Assembly (NCBI GenBank): GCA_026708545.1 | Contig: JAPOUT010000044.1 | Location: forward strand, 1 to 32,826 | Reading direction: 5' to 3' | From: Hyphomicrobiales bacterium | GTDB lineage: Bacteria; Pseudomonadota; Alphaproteobacteria; JAPOUT01 | DNA length: 32,826 nt | In this document: in pieces, positions 27,877 through 32,826 of the stretch | How positions within the stretch are numbered: position 1 is the stretch's first letter | How the letters are laid out: every line of letters begins with the position of its first letter | Made by a program: the position numbers and the translations under genes | Notes under the pieces: generated by a model | Seen by the model: only the letters and a program-made list of their open reading frames with translations | What the model was told of the DNA's origin: nothing | Database searches by the model: none

Positions 27877-29205
27877 GATAGCGTCCCATGCCGCCTGGAT
27901 TTTGTCGGCCGTGGTGTCCGTGTCCTGACCTTGGGTAAAAGCCGTCATCTCGGTCCAGAACGCACCGGCGCCAATTGGTCCCGGCATCAAATCCGACGCA
28001 TCAAAGCGGAACGTGTCGGCATTGGTGAGAATCTCACCCTGCTTGCGAAGCGCGTCATTGGCATAGGCTTTCGGGTCAACACCTTTGTGCGGAGTCAGGA
28101 AGCCCGACTGGGCCATCCAGATTTCATGTGCAACGGGCTCTTGCAGGAATTTGAAAAGCGCACGCGTTGCAGGAGAATCCTTGGTCATTGCCCACAGGGT
28201 ACCGGCACCTAAAACCGGGTTGCCGAGCGCTCGTTTCGATGCGAAAGGCGGAAAGTAGAAAAAGTCTGCCTCACCGCTACTCAACTCTTCACCCTCGTTC
28301 GGAAAGAAGGAAGGAATGAAAGATGCCTGGCGGTGCATATAGCACTGCGGCGGTGTCGTGAACAAGCCTTTCGGACTGTCGCCGAAGAAAGTCGAAGCGA
28401 TTGACGCGGTGCCGCCAGCAACATAAGCATCGTTTTTGGCAAATTGGCCGAAAACGTCCATGGCATTCTTGACTTCGTCGCTATTGAACGGCAGTTCGTT
28501 GGTCACCCAGCGGTCATAGACGTCCGGCGTCTGGGTCCGCAACATGATGTCCTCCATCCAGTCGGTGGCCGCCCAGCCTGTGGCCCCGCCCGATTCAATG
28601 CCGATGCACCATGGCGTGCCGCCGTCGGCAACGATCTGGTCGGAGAGAGCTATCAGTCCCTCCATCGTTTCGGGGACTTCATAGCCCGCATCCTCAAAAA
28701 CTTCAGGCTTGTACCAGACGAGCGATTTCAGGTCGACTTTGAAAGCAAAGGCGTAGAAATTCTTACGGCCGTCCTCATCGGCATAAGTGCCGAGGTCGAC
28801 CCATGACTGACCCGCGCCGTAATTGTCCTTCATCCAGTCGGCCGCATCGTTCCCGAGAGGAACCAACCCGCCCTCGGCAGCCATGTCGGCGGCAAGACCA
28901 GGTTGCGGAAACGTAGCCACATTCGGCGCCGACCCTGAACGGATATCGGTGACGATTAGCTGTTCAAACTCACCCGAGCCGGCATATTCAACGGTTGCTC
29001 CGGTTGATTCTTCAAAACAGTCGAGGACGGAGTTGACCAGAACCTCGTCCTGCCCCTCCCAAGGACCGGCAATGGTTACGGTCTGGCCGGAAAAATCACC
29101 GAGGCCAAGTTTGCCAGCATCACAACGGTCGTCCGCCAGCGCAGAACTAAACGGAACCACCAAAGCCACCGACATTGCAAGGATTGCAGAACGAAATAAA
29201 CTCAT
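27871..29205 (-). CDS. aglE: Alpha-glucoside-binding periplasmic protein AglE
   Basis: This 444-residue CUT1 solute-binding protein has a signal peptide (MSLFRSAILAMSVALVV, cleavage after ALA). The mature part contains the AglE-like VTIAGPWEGQDEVLVNSVL, YAGSGEFEQLIVTDIRSG, APNVATFPQPGLAADMA, KSLVWYKPEVFEDAGY and WCIGIESGGATGWAATDW. It should bind sucrose, maltose, trehalose or related alpha-glucosides. It is the first gene of the agl operon, with GGAG eight bases before the ATG. An 8-bp palindrome CGATATCG (29233-29240) lies 28 bases upstream of the start. No ATPase (aglK) follows aglA. Confidence 0.93.
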   Translation of the reverse strand: MSLFRSAILAMSVALVVPFSSALADDRCDAGKLGLGDFSGQTVTIAGPWEGQDEVLVNSVLDCFEESTGATVEYAGSGEFEQLIVTDIRSGSAPNVATFPQPGLAADMAAEGGLVPLGNDAADWMKDNYGAGQSWVDLGTYADEDGRKNFYAFAFKVDLKSLVWYKPEVFEDAGYEVPETMEGLIALSDQIVADGGTPWCIGIESGGATGWAATDWMEDIMLRTQTPDVYDRWVTNELPFNSDEVKNAMDVFGQFAKNDAYVAGGTASIASTFFGDSPKGLFTTPPQCYMHRQASFIPSFFPNEGEELSSGEADFFYFPPFASKRALGNPVLGAGTLWAMTKDSPATRALFKFLQEPVAHEIWMAQSGFLTPHKGVDPKAYANDALRKQGEILTNADTFRFDASDLMPGPIGAGAFWTEMTAFTQGQDTDTTADKIQAAWDAIK

Positions 29206-29409
29206 TGGGGAAACTCCCTTGTGTTAGTGAAACGATATCGCAGGGCGATTCTACCAACTCCTCGGCGGTAGTCAATCATCCCTGCAAATTCTATCGAAAC
29301 GGCACCAGCGTCTCCGTTCAACGCTTTGCCGATCGCCTGGAAATACCATCCAAAAAGGAATCGCGCCGGTGAGCCCGAAATCCTGTGGAACCGGGAAATT
29401 ATGCCGCTC

Positions 29410-29544
29410 TTCCGCCAAAATTCGATGTGATTCGCAAAATTCCACCGGATTGCGACGGTTTTCAAACCTCCCAAAACCATCCAAATATCGCCGAAAATCT
29501 CTCAAAACCATGCAAGTTCCCGGATTAGCTGGAAAAAAGCTTGC
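29410..29544 (+). repeat. Dispersed intergenic element, copy B
   Basis: This is the second copy of the element at 41-155, in the same orientation about 29.4 kb away. Its core hairpins are outer stem 29512-29516 (gcaag) with 29540-29544 (cttgc) and inner stem 29520-29523 (ccgg) with 29529-29532 (ctgg), loop ATTAG. Differences from copy A preserve pairing, including one pair swapped on both sides. A further small hairpin, GTTTC-CGGA-GAAAC (29545-29558), follows, and then the terminator at 29591-29629. It may be a structured RNA. Confidence 0.5.
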
Positions 29545-29590
29545 GTTTCCGGAGAAACCGGGACCTGATGGCGATGCAGACCAACCTAGA

Positions 29591-29629
29591 AAACGCCCCG
29601 GCATTTCAGTGATTCGCCGGGGCGTTTTT
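29591..29629 (+). terminator. Strong Rho-independent terminator, usable in both directions
   Basis: A perfect 12-bp stem (aaacgccccggc, 29591-29602, with gccggggcgttt, 29616-29627) is followed by two more T. The A-run on the left arm gives a shorter T-run for the minus strand. It lies between divergent genes and about 46 bases after repeat copy B, so it probably ends a small plus-strand RNA. Confidence 0.75.
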
Positions 29630-29836
29630 GTGAATTTGATTCAATAGGAGATTCGGCGCGCCGGCCAGCCACGCGACAAGACCCGTAAAGAATTCTCAAA
29701 AAGGGAATCTTGTAAAACATGGCAACGGCGCCTAATTCTTGAAATCGCTTGCGATTAAAATTGACGTGAGACGCACAATCGGCAAACTTACACATACGGA
29801 AAAAACAATGACGGCCGCTTTTTAACAGGAGGCACC

Positions 29837-29908
29837 ATGACCGAAAACCGGATAAAAAAGATACCCCTCGGTAAATCCGTCTGCGCCGAGCCCGGCGTGT
29901 CGGCATGA
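29837..29908 (+). CDS. 23-residue leader ORF upstream of the beta-glucosidase
   Basis: A perfect AGGAGG (29827-29832) lies four bases before ATG 29837. The frame encodes 23 residues (MTENRIKKIPLGKS..., ending GVSA) and its TGA overlaps the beta-glucosidase ATG (ATGA at 29905-29908). The beta-glucosidase itself has no good ribosome site other than translation of this ORF, so the peptide probably acts as a leader that couples ribosome entry. It could also be the remnant of a longer gene. I recognise no family. Confidence 0.6.
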   Translation: MTENRIKKIPLGKSVCAEPGVSA

Positions 29909-31239
29909 CACTTGCCGCCGCTATCCGTAGTTTGCCGGATGGTTTCACCTTCGGCACGGCTACCAGCAGTTATCAGATCGAAGGCAATTCATTTGGCGGT
30001 TGCGGTCAATCGCACTGGGACGATTTCTGCCGTCAGGACGGACGAGTCGCCAACGGAGAAAATGGTGCCGTAGCTTGCGCCCACCACCATCACTGGGCAT
30101 CCGATTTAAACCTTGTTGCAGATGCGGGCTTTGACGCCTACCGCTTTTCCTTTTCCTGGCCGCGCCTGCTCCCGGAAACACACCAAGGGATCAATCCTGA
30201 CGGCATCGACTTTTATGACAGGCTGATCGATGGCATGCTGGCGCGCAATCTGCGCCCTTTTGCCACGCTCCATCACTGGGACCTGCCAAGCCGGTTGGCA
30301 AACAACGGCGGCTGGCAGAAACGCGACACCGCCAATTATTTTGCCGATTACACGGATCTCGTAATGCGCCATTTCGGAGACCGGCTGGCAGCAGTAGTAC
30401 CGATTAACGAACCTTGGTGCGTCGCCTGGTTAAGTCATTACTGGGGACATCATGCTCCCGGCTTGACCAGTTTGGCCGCAACGGCAAAAGCCATGCATCA
30501 TGTACAACTTGCACATGGACTTTCAGTGGCCGTTATGCGTGAACACGGACATAAACAGGTTGGCGCCGTACTCAATAAAGAATTTCCGCAGCCGATAGAC
30601 GACAGCCCGTCGGCGGTCGCAAAAGCCGAATTGTTTGATGGTATCTATAACCGCTGGTTCGAGGACTCGATTTTCAAAGGACGCTATCCCGAAGACGTAT
30701 TGGCGCTGTTTGACGGTCAAATGCCCGGAAATTTTGAGGCCGACATGGAACTCATCGCCGCCCCGCTGGACTGGGTTGGAGTCAATTACTACACCCGCAG
30801 TTTAATCAAACCTGATGCCCGCGAACCCCATATCGGATTTGAATGCGTGCGTGGCGACCTGCCAAAAACAGACATGGGGTGGGAAATTTATCCCGAGGGG
30901 CTGGCCTACTTCCTCAAGCGTCTTGCCGCGGATTATTGCCCCAACCTGCCGATATATGTGACGGAAAACGGCATGGCCAATAAAGACATGATGGTCGACG
31001 GTGCTGTTAATGATGTCGAGCGCATTGAATTTTTGACCGCACACTTGGAGGTGGTTGTCGGCCTGGTTGCCGAAGGTTTGCCCATCCAAGGCTATTTCGT
31101 TTGGTCGCTTCTGGATAATTTTGAATGGAGTTATGGATATGACAAACGATTTGGCATCGTACATGTCGATTATGAGACGCAAAAACGAACACCGAAGGCG
31201 TCATGGCATGCGTTTCAACAAAGCCTGAAGCCGGAATAA
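29905..31239 (+). CDS. GH1 beta-glucosidase
   Basis: This 444-residue cytoplasmic family GH1 glycosidase has normal full length. The N-terminal signature is FTFGTATSSYQIEG; the substrate site includes HHWDLP; acid/base Glu lies in PINEPWCVAWLSHYWGHHAPG; the nucleophile Glu is in YVTENGMA; the aglycone-side motif is WSLLDNFEWSYGYDKRFG. It hydrolyses beta-glucosides or cello-oligosaccharides to glucose. No transport gene is attached, but the agl operon is divergent from it. Expression probably depends on the overlapping leader ORF. Confidence 0.95.
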   Translation: MTLAAAIRSLPDGFTFGTATSSYQIEGNSFGGCGQSHWDDFCRQDGRVANGENGAVACAHHHHWASDLNLVADAGFDAYRFSFSWPRLLPETHQGINPDGIDFYDRLIDGMLARNLRPFATLHHWDLPSRLANNGGWQKRDTANYFADYTDLVMRHFGDRLAAVVPINEPWCVAWLSHYWGHHAPGLTSLAATAKAMHHVQLAHGLSVAVMREHGHKQVGAVLNKEFPQPIDDSPSAVAKAELFDGIYNRWFEDSIFKGRYPEDVLALFDGQMPGNFEADMELIAAPLDWVGVNYYTRSLIKPDAREPHIGFECVRGDLPKTDMGWEIYPEGLAYFLKRLAADYCPNLPIYVTENGMANKDMMVDGAVNDVERIEFLTAHLEVVVGLVAEGLPIQGYFVWSLLDNFEWSYGYDKRFGIVHVDYETQKRTPKASWHAFQQSLKPE

Positions 31240-31266
31240 TTGAACAAGCAGGCGGCAGTGCGCGGA

Positions 31267-31309
31267 GCGGCAGGATTAAACATAGGCTTTTGAATACCCG
31301 TCCTGCCGC
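31267..31309 (+). terminator. Possible terminator after the beta-glucosidase
   Basis: A 9-bp perfect stem gcggcagga (31267-31275) with tcctgccgc (31301-31309) has a long 25-base loop and is followed by cttt. An alternative left arm (aggcggcag, 31249-31257) could compete. The poor T-run makes it a weak call. Confidence 0.35.
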
Positions 31310-31402
31310 CTTTCATCCCGAACGCATTTCAAAAATTGCCAGCAACCAATTTCCGATAAATTTTCTACCGGAAGCTGGCATGGTTTCGATTCAAAATTGA
31401 CC

Positions 31403-31732
31403 TCAAAGTCCGGAGAACAAATCCCCTGTGAATTTAATTATCCGCATCGTGAGTTCCTTGTCACAAGAAATTCTGTATTTGTCGCCGTCGCGAGAAATGA
31501 TTTTAAACAAAGTTATACCGTCGCCATGAAAATATAACTCAAAATCTTTTTCTTCATATTGATCGGCAATTCTCTGCGCTTCCCGGTGGCATTCTTCATA
31601 AGTCACTTCATGCGCAACACCATACTCAATCATCTTTGGTCTTAGTTCGGTCAACATCGAACCGGATATCGCCGTTTGCCATCCAAGAAAAACAAAGGCA
31701 GCGGCGAATGCTAAAATTATCGTTCTCATCAT
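31403..31732 (-). CDS. Small secreted protein of unknown function
   Basis: This 109-residue protein has an N-terminal signal peptide (MMRTIILAFAAAFVFLGW, cleavage around AISG). The mature part is about 85 residues, with CHREAQRIADQY and a beta-rich end (FELYFHGDGITLFKIISRDGDKYRISCDKEL). Two cysteines could form a disulfide. AAGG six bases before the ATG supports the start. I recognise no family. It stands alone on the minus strand, facing the beta-glucosidase gene. Confidence 0.65.
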   Translation of the reverse strand: MMRTIILAFAAAFVFLGWQTAISGSMLTELRPKMIEYGVAHEVTYEECHREAQRIADQYEEKDFELYFHGDGITLFKIISRDGDKYRISCDKELTMRIIKFTGDLFSGL

Positions 31733-32144
31733 CGTAACCTTTCAAGTTTTTGTTTCGGACGTCGGCAAAGCATCATCGAGAATCGCTGTCGCTGCGCCGT
31801 TGTCCAAAGGCAATGAACAAACAACAAGAATGAAGCATCGGAGGAAACCACACCGTGGCCAATGCCTTGCTACTGTTTTCAATATAGCACGAAATTTCCC
31901 GACGGTTTTTGAATTCCCGCTACCGGATTTTGGAGGACAAGAAGGGTTTATCGTTAAAACATCAGAATCAAACGCGTGCCTTAAATAAGGAAAACCTTAT
32001 CTACGGAATCGAAAATCTTTGAAACCAAATCAAGTGCCTCTTGCGCAAATTCAACGACATTCCGAAAGGCGGCGTTCCACTATATTTGAAAGAATGCAGG
32101 CGGCAATTAAAAATATTGGGTCAACGGGACAGAAAGCATACAGA
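31733..32144. other. Intergenic region with no recognised gene
   Basis: These 412 bases lie between two minus-strand genes. A plus-strand frame at 31800-31988 is open for 62 codons but has no ribosome site and no recognisable protein. I see no clear terminator, repeat or RNA gene here; the DNA is more A/T-rich than the rest of the window. Confidence 0.5.
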
Positions 32145-32612
32145 TTAGTTATCCGGGTGCAGCTTTGAGAGTTTTTTCATCGTCGCCTTCAAGGCTTTGC
32201 TGTAAGCATTATCAAGAAGATTCTTACAGTCCTCGAAAGTCTCATGACTTGGGTTTAGAACACAAGCCCATCCCATCCAGCCATAAACAGGGTGCGGCAA
32301 TATCGCATCGATTTTTTGAAAGTCATAACCCCCCTCAATAAAGCACCCTTTAGCCGGTCGTTTCGGCAGATGTGAAAACAAAGACAAATAACGCCTTTTG
32401 CTAACACCCATGTTCAGCCTGAAAACACCATCACGGTCCAAATGCGACGCCTTGTCATTTTCACCATCCTTTTCTTTCAACGTGGCAAAATATGTTCCGC
32501 GCTTCAATTGGCGGCCAGGATTAAGAAAAAAACTCCTCTCACCCCAACTGTCCAAGGGGTGAACATCTTCAAAATTTTCCAAAACATAGGCCTCGATGTT
32601 ATTCCTATTCAT
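32145..32612 (-). CDS. DUF6194-like protein
   Basis: This 155-residue cytoplasmic protein resembles the DUF6194 family known mainly from actinobacteria: WGERSFFLNPGRQLKRGTYF, FRLNMGVSKRRY and ILPHPVYGWMGWACVLNPS match the remembered pattern of WGDTFF, FRVNI and LPHPVYG...GW...NP. The function of the family is unknown; it is distantly similar to small MmcQ/YjbR-like DNA-binding-fold proteins. It starts 13 bases after the stop of the DUF1905-like gene, so the two form a probable operon. Confidence 0.8.
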   Translation of the reverse strand: MNRNNIEAYVLENFEDVHPLDSWGERSFFLNPGRQLKRGTYFATLKEKDGENDKASHLDRDGVFRLNMGVSKRRYLSLFSHLPKRPAKGCFIEGGYDFQKIDAILPHPVYGWMGWACVLNPSHETFEDCKNLLDNAYSKALKATMKKLSKLHPDN

Positions 32613-32625
32613 TTTTCAGTTCCAA

Positions 32626-32826
32626 TTATTTCACGTTGCGGTCAATAAAAAGCATAACCTCTGCTTGATTCCCTGCCGACAAGCCTTCTTTCTTCCTAAC
32701 GCCAGCCTTTACAGGCAACAAAAATGAATCTGACGCCTTATCGGGAAAAAGAGAAGTTTGCCACTCTGTGCTGCCAATCACTGCTCTCACACGAACAGTT
32801 CCAAATCCGTGGTGCTTCTCGCGAAA
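32626..32826 (-). CDS. DUF1905-domain protein, C-terminal part
   Basis: The frame is open from the right edge for 66 residues to a TAA at 32626. It contains GFGTVRVRAVIGSTEWQTSL, FPDKASDSFLLPVKAGVRKK and EGLSAGNQAEVMLFID, which match the C-terminal half of DUF1905 domains (about 95 residues, often found with YdeI/OmpD-associated proteins). The start lies outside the window. Function of the family is not established. Confidence 0.75.
   Translation of the reverse strand, partial: FREKHHGFGTVRVRAVIGSTEWQTSLFPDKASDSFLLPVKAGVRKKEGLSAGNQAEVMLFIDRNVK

Larger units (their letters stand above)
29206..29836. other. Long intergenic region between aglE and the beta-glucosidase unit
   Basis: These 631 bases separate two divergent transcription units and should contain both promoters. 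They also hold repeat copy B (29410-29544) and a strong terminator (29591-29629), which would not be needed between divergent promoters unless a separate transcript lies here. Short frames on both strands across the repeat show no recognisable protein. The palindrome CGATATCG at 29233-29240 is a weak operator candidate for aglE. Confidence 0.6.

Noticed and set aside
29272-29604. Minus-strand frame of 110 codons across repeat copy B
   Set aside because: It crosses the repeat and the strong terminator; the aligned part of copy A has an indel of two bases that breaks the frame, so coding is unlikely.
31800-31988. 62-codon plus-strand frame in the A/T-rich intergenic region
   Set aside because: No ribosome site, and composition and residues do not look like a protein gene.

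Overview
The window looks like chromosomal DNA of an alphaproteobacterium. The evidence is a ChvI-type receiver domain, a CckA-type histidine kinase core, an aglEFG-aglA type alpha-glucoside operon, and a UTRA-type GntR regulator beside a sulfoquinovose-monooxygenase-like gene trio. Base composition is moderate. Assignments come from reading the translations against remembered families; no search was run, so gene symbols are by resemblance.

Layout. 1-610: a possible gene start running off the left edge, a repeated structured intergenic element (copy A) with a terminator, and a tRNA-Gln-like gene whose acceptor stem no longer pairs. 611-6512 (minus): a sugar ABC operon of the glucose/mannose type (gtsA, gtsB, gtsC, gtsD) followed by a GMC-family flavoprotein oxidoreductase. 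7098-8345 (minus): an MFS transporter. 8432-14301 (minus): a DinG/Rad3-like helicase, then a ChvI-like receiver domain read in frame into S-adenosylhomocysteinase, then a CckA-like kinase lacking its membrane and PAS part. 14359-16195 (minus): a Gfo/Idh/MocA oxidoreductase and a GntR/UTRA regulator, divergent from 16247-21802 (plus): an SsuD-type flavin-dependent monooxygenase, a YdhF/SmoB-type aldo-keto reductase, a flavin reductase and a complete TRAP transporter (Q, M, P). 21889-23703: a small secreted Sel1-repeat protein (minus) and a divergent, overlapping MauG-type di-heme peroxidase (plus). 23741-29205 (minus): aglE-aglF-aglG-aglA, without an ATPase gene. 29206-31239: a long intergenic region with repeat copy B and a terminator, then a 23-codon leader ORF overlapping a GH1 beta-glucosidase. 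31403-32826 (minus): a small secreted protein, a DUF6194-like protein and the C-terminal part of a DUF1905-like protein.

How it fits together. Most of the window concerns glucose and glucosides: glucose/mannose uptake, alpha-glucoside uptake and hydrolysis, beta-glucoside hydrolysis, and a monooxygenase, aldo-keto reductase and flavin reductase trio that matches the enzyme classes of the sulfo-SMO pathway, in which sulfoquinovose is desulfonated to 6-oxo-glucose and reduced to glucose. Here that trio is linked to a TRAP transporter and to a Gfo/Idh/MocA enzyme instead of the ABC transporter and GH31 sulfoquinovosidase of the known Agrobacterium cluster. This is the best candidate for an undescribed variant system. 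The in-frame receiver-AhcY reading frame coupled to a sensorless CckA core is the second.
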